This document shows positions 1 to 4,847 of a stretch of DNA of 5,223 bases, piece by piece. Numbering within the stretch: position 1 is the first letter of the stretch; each line of letters starts with the position of its first letter. Under the pieces are notes generated by a model. That model made no database searches and was not told where the DNA came from. It was given only the letters and a program-made list of their open reading frames with translations. Source of the DNA: Bacteroidota bacterium (GTDB lineage Bacteria > Bacteroidota > Bacteroidia > B-17B0 > B-17BO). A program made the translations under genes and the position numbers. The DNA lies in contig CANHPI010000215.1 of assembly GCA_947462425.1 (NCBI GenBank), positions 1-5,223 on the forward strand, read 5' to 3'.

Positions 1-177
1 ATCACCTTTTACAAACGAGTAATTTGGTTTATTTTCTATATCAGTTAGGTTGGCTAAATTACCTGCGTACGTTAATTTATCAAGGTTAACAATTGTATAG
101 TTTGGATATTTGTTTACAAATAACCTCACTAAGTGTGAACCAATAAAACCTGCGCCTCCTGTAATTAATACTTTCAT
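1..177 (-). CDS. rmlB: dTDP-glucose 4,6-dehydratase, N-terminal part (runs off the left edge)
   Basis: Only the first 59 codons are inside the window, in frame to base 1. The ATG is at 177-175. The protein opens with a beta strand and the NAD-binding Rossmann motif GGAGFIGSH (residues 7-15, with the GxxGxxG glycines at 7, 10 and 13). This is followed by DKLTYAGNLANL (residues 33-44), a stretch characteristic of RmlB within the extended short-chain dehydrogenase family. In that family the enzyme dehydrates dTDP-glucose to dTDP-4-keto-6-deoxyglucose in the cytoplasm, the branch point to dTDP-L-rhamnose and other 6-deoxysugars. The catalytic Thr-Asp-Glu and YxxxK residues lie outside the window and cannot be checked. 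It follows the sugar transferase on the same strand, but 369 bp away across a repeat-like element, so it may have its own promoter. UDP-sugar epimerases are the main alternative, but the DKLTYAGN stretch argues against them. Confidence 0.9.
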   Translation of the reverse strand, partial: MKVLITGGAGFIGSHLVRLFVNKYPNYTIVNLDKLTYAGNLANLTDIENKPNYSFVKGD

Positions 178-201
178 TTGTTTAATGTTAAAAATCAGTC
201 A

Positions 202-209
202 CGAATATA
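202..209 (-). promoter_or_regulatory. weak candidate -7 box for rmlB
   Basis: Read on the minus strand this is TATATTCG, one mismatch from the Bacteroidota -7 consensus TAnnTTTG, and 24 bases upstream of the rmlB ATG. No TTG (-33) element is seen at the expected distance. The case rests on position and on the insulating repeat upstream. It could easily be chance in such AT-rich sequence. Confidence 0.25.
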
Positions 210-276
210 CGAAACTGTGGTTAATTTTAATAAAAGAGTATGCTAATTTGTAAGGAAAAATATTGTATAGTAAAAT

Positions 277-547
277 GTAGGTTTAATATGTTTGGCCGTA
301 TCCCTGCGGGTCGGGCTTTCGGCACTCGCTTCCCGCATGAAAAATGCGGAAGAGCTCAAACAAACGCCTCACGCGACTTTAATGCAGGTTTGAAATTAAA
401 ACTATGATTTGAAAAGTAAACCTGCGCGAGGGATGCAAACGAAAATCCTTTTTTGAACGCAGTGAATAAAAGATTGAAGTGACAGCCCGCTTCGGCTTCC
501 GCCGAACGCGCCAAAAAATGATCAAAATAAGCCTAACTTAAACCTAC
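277..547. repeat. GC-rich composite palindromic element with 10-bp terminal inverted repeats
   Basis: This element fills most of the 369-bp gene-free gap between the transferase and rmlB; I see no coding sequence in it. Its ends are perfect 10-bp inverted repeats, GTAGGTTTAA (277-286) and TTAAACCTAC (538-547). Inside, landmarks mirror each other in order: TTTGGC (291-296) with GCCAAA (510-515), CGGGCT (312-317) with AGCCCG (484-489), CCTCACGCG (367-375) with CGCGAGG (425-431), and GCAGGTTT (384-391) with AAACCTGC (418-425). It therefore looks like two related half-units of about 115 and 130 bp set head to head. Local hairpins are CCGCAT/ATGCGG (333-349), an interrupted ATCcTTTT/AAAAGAT stem (445-474) and TTCGGC/GCCGAA (491-506). 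Bases 291-370 are about 57% GC, against a very AT-rich background. The right part (GAGGGATnnAA...ATCCTTTT...AAAAGATT...AGCCCG) resembles dispersed intergenic repeats I recall from Bacteroidota genomes; that match is from memory. It encodes no transposase and has no clear target-site duplication. Confidence 0.7.
384..425. repeat. central stem-loop of the composite element
   Basis: Perfect 8-bp arms GCAGGTTT (384-391) and AAACCTGC (418-425) enclose a 26-base AT-rich loop at the junction between the two half-units. The neighbouring CCTC(A)CGCG at 367-375 can pair with CGCGAGG at 425-431, with a one-base bulge and sharing base 425, so alternative larger folds are possible. The loop is AT-rich, whereas the surrounding half-units are GC-rich. 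This is consistent with a junction formed between two copies of one repeat, or with the spacer of a paired repeat. Confidence 0.6.
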
Positions 548-1968
548 TATTTCCCTCTGCCCTGAATAACAATTAAAACAGTATGAATTAAAATTTTAAA
601 ATCTATAACTAGACTCATATTTTCAATATACAATAAATCAAATTTTACACGAGATACCATTTGTTCAATATTTTCGGCATAGCCATATTTTACTTGTCCG
701 TAGCCGGTAATGCCTGGTCTAACTCTATGTAAATGCACATAATGCGGTGCATGAACAACAATTTGGTCAATAAAAAATTTACGTTCTGGTCTTGGCCCAA
801 CCAAACTCATGTCACCTTTAATAACATTAAAAAATTGAGGAATTTCATCTAATCTTACTTTTCTTAAAAAGCCACCAATTTTTGTAATTCGTGGATCATT
901 TGTTTTTGATAATAAAGGACCAAATTTTTCAGCATCAATATACATTGTTCTAAATTTTATGATATTAAATGGTATTCCATCTTTTCCAATTCTTTCCTGT
1001 TTAAAAAATATAGGTCCTTTTGAACCCAATTTTACAATTAACATTAAAATTAAGTATACCCAACTAAAAGCAATCATTACAAATATTGAACCGCTAACAT
1101 CAATAAATCGTTTTACGGATTGTTGCCAATTAGGCATTACTTGTCGGTTAATAACAATTAAAGCTGTATCAGATATTGAATTCATTTTTACCTGACCAGA
1201 TAAGATATCATAAACATCTGGGATAATTTTAATAGTTGCTTCAAAATCATTTAATTCATTGATAATTTTTTCTAAATAGCCATGTTCCCATGATTCAATG
1301 GCAATTATAATTTCTTCAATTTTATTAGCATGAACAATTTGTTTTAAATCTTTATATTCACCTAAATGGGGTAATTTTTGCTTTAGTTGTTCCGAAAATC
1401 CATTTTTTTCATCTAAATGTATAAACCCAATAAATTTATTACCAGATGATTTATGGCTCGATGTAATTTCTTCGTAAATTTTTAAAGCTCTTTGATTGCT
1501 GCCAATTATTACAGTATTAAAGCCAATTTTACCTTGGTTTATTTTGTAATTTGTGATGGTTGATAAAATAAATCTAAATATTGCAGTAATAAAAAAGTGT
1601 AATGCAAATAAAACAGCGTATACTTTATAATAAGCTTTATAACTTGAAACAAAATCATCTAATAAAATAAAAAAGAAAATAAATGTTACTCCAATCATTG
1701 AAGTAGCAAGAGTTTGCATTAACTCATTAATTCGAGATTTACGATAAATATTTTTATAAAATCCGGTAAGGTAGTATGCTAATAGCCAACTTAAAGGCAG
1801 TAAAACCATTCCTAAAATATATTGCCGGTCAAATATATGTTCAGGTAAAATGCCAAACTTATCAGGTTCAATGTAAAATTTGCGATATAAATAAAATAAA
1901 CTCCAAGCCAAACTAGCCGAAAAATAATCTGCCAAAATATATTTAAATGTTTGTAAAGCTTTGTTCAT
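547..1968 (-). CDS. polyprenyl-phosphate sugar-1-phosphate transferase (exopolysaccharide glycosylphosphotransferase)
   Basis: This 473-residue integral membrane enzyme has the WbaP/WcaJ-like layout. About four hydrophobic N-terminal helices (near residues 10-28, 50-68, 88-104 and 115-136) precede a cytoplasmic nucleotide-binding-like domain (about 150-270, with NTVIIGSN at 151-158). The C-terminal bacterial sugar transferase domain (about 285-473) begins with KRFIDVSGS and a membrane-dipping helix (about 290-312). Catalytic-domain motifs are FKQERIG (322-328), IKFRTM (337-342), DPRITKIGGFLRK (358-370), the Asp-Glu dyad in RLDEIPQ (D374, E375), SLVGPRPE (388-395) and RVRPGITGYGQV (415-426). 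The family transfers a hexose-1-phosphate from a nucleotide sugar to undecaprenyl phosphate, which starts surface polysaccharide repeat units. The donor sugar cannot be told from sequence. The ATG directly follows the lipoprotein TAA with no gap, so translation is probably coupled. The TAG stop shares its last base with the repeat-like element, yet the ending (QGRGK) looks complete. Confidence 0.94.
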   Translation of the reverse strand: MNKALQTFKYILADYFSASLAWSLFYLYRKFYIEPDKFGILPEHIFDRQYILGMVLLPLSWLLAYYLTGFYKNIYRKSRINELMQTLATSMIGVTFIFFFILLDDFVSSYKAYYKVYAVLFALHFFITAIFRFILSTITNYKINQGKIGFNTVIIGSNQRALKIYEEITSSHKSSGNKFIGFIHLDEKNGFSEQLKQKLPHLGEYKDLKQIVHANKIEEIIIAIESWEHGYLEKIINELNDFEATIKIIPDVYDILSGQVKMNSISDTALIVINRQVMPNWQQSVKRFIDVSGSIFVMIAFSWVYLILMLIVKLGSKGPIFFKQERIGKDGIPFNIIKFRTMYIDAEKFGPLLSKTNDPRITKIGGFLRKVRLDEIPQFFNVIKGDMSLVGPRPERKFFIDQIVVHAPHYVHLHRVRPGITGYGQVKYGYAENIEQMVSRVKFDLLYIENMSLVIDFKILIHTVLIVIQGRGK

Positions 1969-2820
1969 TTATTGACTAATTAATTTAATGTTATCTATGT
2001 AAATTTCGGGTGTATTAACTTCTTTAGTTGCTTTAATAAAAACTTTATAACCTGCATGCAAAGGTTGTGCACTAACTATACTGGTTAATTGAATGTATAT
2101 TTTATTCCATTCATCCGATGCGTTAACTGTAACCGCTCCTCTTTCATCATAATCATCACCTATAACTCCTACAACAAATGATTGATTACATTTATAATTT
2201 AACTCTAAATATACAATGGTACCTCCTGATGGTAAATAATAGTTAACGCTTTGAACCATTTTTGAAGTTGGTTTGGTATCACTCATCGACATGAAAATAG
2301 AGCCACCGTTTCCTCCAAAGGTTTTGTTTGGATCTGTTGTTCTAAAATAGGCAGAATCTCCTTTTGATTCAAATTGACTAAGTGCCGAGTCAAAATTTTG
2401 AGGTATTTGGTAATAAAAAATTGCACTTGAAGTATATTCAAATTCAGGAGAGATCGTATATGTTTTTCCTGCCTCAATAGATTGGTTAAAAATAATTTGT
2501 TTGTAAAACTGATAAGTAGTTCTGGTAGCTGAAATACCATTATTTTTTATACCGGCAAATAGGGTTATTTCTGCCTTATCAGCAGCTACAATTGGCATAA
2601 CGCTACCTATAGGAAAAACGCCTTTAAACTCGCCGTTAACATAATACCAAATATCTGTAATTTTATGACTGCTAGTACCTTGGTTTGCAGAGGTAGTTTT
2701 TACGGTAACATTGTTTACAACAAGAAATGAAGCAAGAGGTGCTTTTAATTTATCTTTTTTACAAGAAGTAGCCAAAATAAAACCACCAATAAAAAACAAG
2801 AAAAGTAGTTGTCTACACAT
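1969..2820 (-). CDS. putative outer-membrane lipoprotein of unknown function in the polysaccharide operon
   Basis: This 283-residue protein has a lipoprotein signal peptide: hydrophobic residues about 4-17, then ATSC with the lipidated cysteine at 20 followed by KKD, a form common in Bacteroidota. The ATG at 2820 is preferred. A TTG six codons upstream (2838) extends the frame, but it lies inside a good -7 promoter box and is not needed for the signal peptide. I do not recognise a named family. Residues about 27-125 look like a beta-sandwich domain (VNNVTVKTT, WYYVNGEFKGVFP, YTISPEFEY). The C-terminus (about 200-283: VYLELNYKCNQSF, WNKIYIQLTS, YKVFIKA, EIYIDNIKLI) resembles a jelly-roll, carbohydrate-binding-like fold ending in the DNIKL strand often seen in such modules. 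A role at the cell surface, perhaps touching the polysaccharide made by its neighbours, is inference. Gene reality is supported by the signal peptide, the TAA/ATG junction with the transferase and the conserved direction. Confidence 0.85.
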   Translation of the reverse strand: MCRQLLFLFFIGGFILATSCKKDKLKAPLASFLVVNNVTVKTTSANQGTSSHKITDIWYYVNGEFKGVFPIGSVMPIVAADKAEITLFAGIKNNGISATRTTYQFYKQIIFNQSIEAGKTYTISPEFEYTSSAIFYYQIPQNFDSALSQFESKGDSAYFRTTDPNKTFGGNGGSIFMSMSDTKPTSKMVQSVNYYLPSGGTIVYLELNYKCNQSFVVGVIGDDYDERGAVTVNASDEWNKIYIQLTSIVSAQPLHAGYKVFIKATKEVNTPEIYIDNIKLISQ

Positions 2821-2835
2821 ATTGACTAGAAAACG

Positions 2836-2843
2836 CAAAGATA
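2836..2843 (-). promoter_or_regulatory. -7 box upstream of the lipoprotein gene
   Basis: The minus strand reads TATCTTTG, a full match to the Bacteroidota consensus TAnnTTTG, 15 bases upstream of the ATG at 2820. It lies in the 76-bp gap after the Gfo/Idh gene. No well-placed TTG is seen 17-23 bases further upstream; the only nearby one is about 14 bases away. A run of nine A (2866-2874, read as T on the gene strand) and short CTATAAA/TTTATAG arms (2862-2868, 2880-2886) lie upstream and could act as a weak terminator or an AT-rich promoter enhancer. If real, it would let lipoprotein and transferase be expressed apart from the dehydrogenase, with a leader of only about 10 bases. Confidence 0.45.
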
Positions 2844-2896
2844 AATTACTTATTGCACAACCTATAAAAAAAAATGATATTTATAGAATTAAATTA

Positions 2897-3868
2897 TCAG
2901 TTTCGGGGTTTTATTTGTAATTCTATTTCGCCAACCACTTTTAAGGCAATTTCGGCATCAGATAAAGAAACTGCTAACGGTAAACCTTCTGCAATACTTT
3001 TATAAAAAAACTCCAATTCGGTTTTAATGGCGTTAATTGGATTTATAATAGGTTGATTTTGAAGTATTTCGAATTTATTTAAACCAACACCAGTATCAAG
3101 TAAAATGCCATTATTTGAAGGGCTTCCGTTTAATGGTTTAATTTGCTGTATGGTGGTTAATTTATTTAATAAATCAATATTAATGAAGGTGTTTTTTTGA
3201 TAAACAGTCATTTTTCTAACATTGTTAAGCGCAACCCTGTTAGCTGTTAAGTTAGCAATACAACCATTTTCAAATTCTATTCTCACAAATGCAATATCCG
3301 CAGTAGCACTAACAATAGCCGAACCAGAGGCGGAAATTTTTCGGACTTTACATTTCATAATATTTAATAATAAATCAATATCATGAATCATCAAATCTAA
3401 TACTACCGAAACATCTGTGCCTCTAATATTATAACAAGCTAACCGTTGTATATCAATATGAAGTGGATTATGAATATACGTTTTTGCAGCTGTAAAAGCG
3501 GGGTTAAAGCGCTCAACGTGACCAACTTGCACAATTGCTCCAGCTTCTTTTGCCAAATTAATTAAAACCTTTGTATCGTCCGGATTATCTGTAGCTGGTT
3601 TTTCAATAAAAACATGTTTCCCTTTTTTAATGGCTTTACTAGCTAAATCAAAATGAGTTGATGTTGGCGTTATTATTAAAACTACTTCACATAGTTGCAG
3701 CAATTCGTCGTAACTAGTGCATAATTTTACCCCGTTTTGATACGACAGATTTGCCAAAACGTTTTTATCAATGTCATACAAGGCACTAATTTTAAATTCA
3801 GGAATCTCGCTTAATAATTTTAAATGAATTTTTCCTAAATGACCTAAACCAACAATTCCAACGTTCAT
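2897..3868 (-). CDS. Gfo/Idh/MocA-family NAD(P)-dependent sugar dehydrogenase
   Basis: This 323-residue cytoplasmic oxidoreductase has the usual family length and two-domain layout. The N-terminal Rossmann fold carries the glycine motif VGIVGLGHLGKIH (residues 3-15) and, at the end of strand 2, the acidic residues of ALYDID (29-34). TPTSTH (67-72) and the family signature IEKP (88-91, with the usual catalytic Lys90) follow. The C-terminal substrate domain starts at VGHVERFNPA (115-124) and has VLDLMIHDIDL (156-166), where Asp158 and His162 match the family's usual catalytic positions. The GHVERFNPA plus DLMIHDIDL combination recalls enzymes that oxidise the C3 hydroxyl of UDP-GlcNAc or related UDP-sugars, but the substrate is inferred. 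It is the first gene of the minus-strand block, transcribed from the divergent spacer shared with pcm, and is followed 76 bp later by the lipoprotein. An inositol or other sugar dehydrogenase is possible, although the polysaccharide context favours a nucleotide sugar. Confidence 0.92.
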   Translation of the reverse strand: MNVGIVGLGHLGKIHLKLLSEIPEFKISALYDIDKNVLANLSYQNGVKLCTSYDELLQLCEVVLIITPTSTHFDLASKAIKKGKHVFIEKPATDNPDDTKVLINLAKEAGAIVQVGHVERFNPAFTAAKTYIHNPLHIDIQRLACYNIRGTDVSVVLDLMIHDIDLLLNIMKCKVRKISASGSAIVSATADIAFVRIEFENGCIANLTANRVALNNVRKMTVYQKNTFINIDLLNKLTTIQQIKPLNGSPSNNGILLDTGVGLNKFEILQNQPIINPINAIKTELEFFYKSIAEGLPLAVSLSDAEIALKVVGEIELQIKPRN

Positions 3869-3949
3869 AAATCTATTTTTGTATTATTTTAATTTGAGTT
3901 CTTTTGCATTTATATCTTTAATTATAAACGCGTTAGAAACTATTTTTTT

Positions 3950-3957
3950 CAAATCTA
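3950..3957 (-). promoter_or_regulatory. candidate -7 box for the Gfo/Idh gene
   Basis: The minus strand reads TAGATTTG, a full match to TAnnTTTG, about 80 bases upstream of the ATG at 3868. It lies in the 167-bp divergent spacer, where a promoter is expected. No TTG is present at the usual distance upstream, so the call rests on the -7 box and location alone. Confidence 0.35.
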
Positions 3958-3978
3958 ATACCTATTAAATACTAATTG

Positions 3979-3995
3979 TTAAAAATCATTTTTAA
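3979..3995. repeat. 17-bp perfect dyad in the divergent spacer
   Basis: TTAAAAAT (3979-3986) and ATTTTTAA (3988-3995) are perfect inverted arms around one central C. The dyad lies between the candidate leftward -7 box (3950-3957) and the candidate rightward one (4024-4031), a place where a shared operator could sit. It overlaps a second short dyad, TTTTAA/TTAAAA (3990-4004). The arms are pure A/T, so chance is a real possibility. An 8-bp palindrome AACGCGTT is also present at 3927-3934. Nothing else is evident in this gene-free spacer (3869-4035). Confidence 0.35.
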
Positions 3996-4023
3996 ATATT
4001 AAAACTGAATTGTTTATTATATT

Positions 4024-4031
4024 TATTTTTG
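4024..4031 (+). promoter_or_regulatory. candidate -7 box immediately before pcm
   Basis: TATTTTTG fully matches TAnnTTTG and ends 4 bases before the pcm ATG (4036). Transcription starting 5-8 bases downstream would give a nearly leaderless or leaderless mRNA. The closest TTG upstream (4010-4012) is only 11 bases away, too close for a standard -33 element, so the call is tentative. Confidence 0.3.
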
Positions 4032-4035
4032 GTTT

Positions 4036-4710
4036 ATGAATACTGTAGACGACGATAACGATAAAATTTTTAAGGGTAAACGAAAACGTTTAGTTGAACA
4101 ATTAAAAGAGAAAGGAATTGTAAATCAAGCTGTTTTAAATGCTATTTTAAAAATTCCTCGTCATTTATTTTTAGATCAATCAGAAGGTAGGCCAGCTTTA
4201 TTAGATCACGCCTATTCGGATAAGGCCCTAAAAATAGGGGCAGGGCAAACCATTTCTCATCCTTTTACAGTAGCTTTTCAAACCGAAAAATTAAATATAG
4301 TTAAAGGTGACAAAGTATTAGAAATTGGAACCGGCTGTGGTTACCAAACAGCTGTTTTGCTAGAAATGGGCGCAAAAGTTTTTAGTATTGAGCGGCAAAA
4401 AGAACTATTTGATAAAACTAAATTTTTTTTACCGTTAATAGGATTTAATGGAGCAAAATTAGTTTATGGCGATGGTTACAAAGGCCTACCGCAATTTGCA
4501 CCCTTTAATAAAATAATAGTTACAGCAGCAGCGCCTTATATACCTCAGGATTTATTAGCACAATTAGTTATTGGCGGCATATTGGTTATACCATTAGGCG
4601 AAGGCGAAGAACAAGTAATGAATGTTATAGTTAAAAAAAGTGCCACAGAATTTGAAAAACAAGCCTTCGGAAAATTTAAATTTGTACCGATGCTGCAAAA
4701 CAAACAGTAA
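4036..4710 (+). CDS. pcm: protein-L-isoaspartate O-methyltransferase
   Basis: This cytoplasmic repair enzyme uses S-adenosylmethionine to methylate L-isoaspartyl residues that arise in ageing proteins. The 224 residues match the usual length of about 210-225. The expected motifs are in order: IPRHLFL (40-46); AYSDKALKIGAGQTISHPFTVA (59-80), which contains the substrate and active-site GQTIS segment with Ser74; SAM-binding motif I, VLEIGTGCGYQ (94-104); the acidic residue after strand 2 in VFSIER (Glu119); GDG (145-147); FNKIIVTAAAP (157-167); and GGILVIPLG (180-188). The first about 15 residues (DDDNDKIFKGK) are a charged lead-in before the family's usual first helix RKRLVEQLKEKGI. A run of eight T lies at 4423-4430, but the frame is intact. 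It is divergent from the polysaccharide genes and probably monocistronic; no functional link to them is evident. Confidence 0.95.
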   Translation: MNTVDDDNDKIFKGKRKRLVEQLKEKGIVNQAVLNAILKIPRHLFLDQSEGRPALLDHAYSDKALKIGAGQTISHPFTVAFQTEKLNIVKGDKVLEIGTGCGYQTAVLLEMGAKVFSIERQKELFDKTKFFLPLIGFNGAKLVYGDGYKGLPQFAPFNKIIVTAAAPYIPQDLLAQLVIGGILVIPLGEGEEQVMNVIVKKSATEFEKQAFGKFKFVPMLQNKQ

Positions 4711-4724
4711 ATATGAGATGCATC

Positions 4725-4753
4725 ACTATTAACAATTAATTGTGCATAATAGT
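4725..4753. terminator. AT-rich dyad between pcm and the next gene: weak terminator or operator
   Basis: Arms ACTATTA (4725-4731) and TAATAGT (4747-4753) are perfect complements. Between them lies a perfect 12-base palindrome, ACAATTAATTGT (4732-4743), so the whole can fold as one long stem with a three-base bulge (gca, 4744-4746). It starts 14 bases after the pcm stop and is followed by a T-rich stretch (4759-4771), which suits a weak intrinsic terminator. It also covers the candidate -33 TTG of the following gene, which would suit an operator. The stem has almost no G or C, so terminator strength would be low. A GATGCATC palindrome adjoins it at 4717-4724. Confidence 0.4.
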
Positions 4754-4772
4754 AAACTTATTATTATTTTTG
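4740..4772 (+). promoter_or_regulatory. Bacteroidota-type promoter for the secreted/outer-membrane protein gene
   Basis: A TTG (-33) at 4740-4742 and TATTTTTG (-7, full TAnnTTTG match) at 4765-4772 are separated by 22 bases, within the range accepted for the Bacteroidota primary sigma factor. This is the only candidate in the window with both elements. The transcript would start near 4778, giving a leader of about 70 bases that is A-rich just before the ATG. Confidence 0.6.
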
Positions 4773-4820
4773 CGCTGTTATAAATAACCAAATTTGTAAT
4801 AGTTTACATTTATCAAATAA

Positions 4821-4840
4821 ACAAAACAAAACAAAACAAA
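4821..4840 (+). repeat. four tandem copies of ACAAA in the 5' leader
   Basis: Four perfect copies of the 5-mer ACAAA lie 7 bases before the ATG at 4848, inside an A-rich, G-free leader. In Bacteroidota, which rarely use Shine-Dalgarno pairing, A-rich sequence before the start codon favours strong translation, so this may mark a highly expressed gene. Being a short tandem repeat, its copy number could vary. Confidence 0.85.
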
Positions 4841-4847
4841 AACAATT

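Noticed and set aside
277..547. A gene or transposase remnant inside the GC-rich element
   Set aside because: No frame of useful length is open through it and no transposase-like peptide is seen; its mirrored landmarks explain it better as a non-coding repeat.
277..547. CRISPR array
   Set aside because: The four related motifs are only about 8-10 bases long, two are inverted, and the spacing is not regular.
267..557. Target-site duplication flanking the repeat-like element
   Set aside because: Bases just outside (ending TAAAAT on the left, starting TATTTC on the right) do not form a direct repeat; the resemblance AAATGTAGG versus AAATAGTAGG is inverted and belongs to the terminal repeats.
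959..1195. Plus-strand open frame of 78 codons
   Set aside because: It lies wholly inside the well-supported sugar transferase on the other strand, overlapping its catalytic domain, and its translation shows no recognisable domain.
2283..2540. Minus-strand open frame of 85 codons
   Set aside because: It is an out-of-frame shadow within the lipoprotein gene, low in complexity and with no motif or upstream signal.
2862..2886. CTATAAA/TTTATAG arms with an A/T run as the terminator of the Gfo/Idh gene
   Set aside because: The stem is short and entirely weak pairs except at its outer end, and the T-run falls inside rather than after the hairpin, so it is noted only as context for the promoter.
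2711..2920. Plus-strand open frame of 69 codons across the lipoprotein start
   Set aside because: It is antisense to the lipoprotein signal peptide and to the promoter gap, has a lysine-rich translation without a domain, and also runs into the 3' end of the Gfo/Idh gene.
4423..4430. Run of eight T in pcm as a programmed frameshift or phase-variation site
   Set aside because: The reading frame is intact with all downstream motifs present, and such runs are expected in AT-rich genes rich in Phe and Lys codons.
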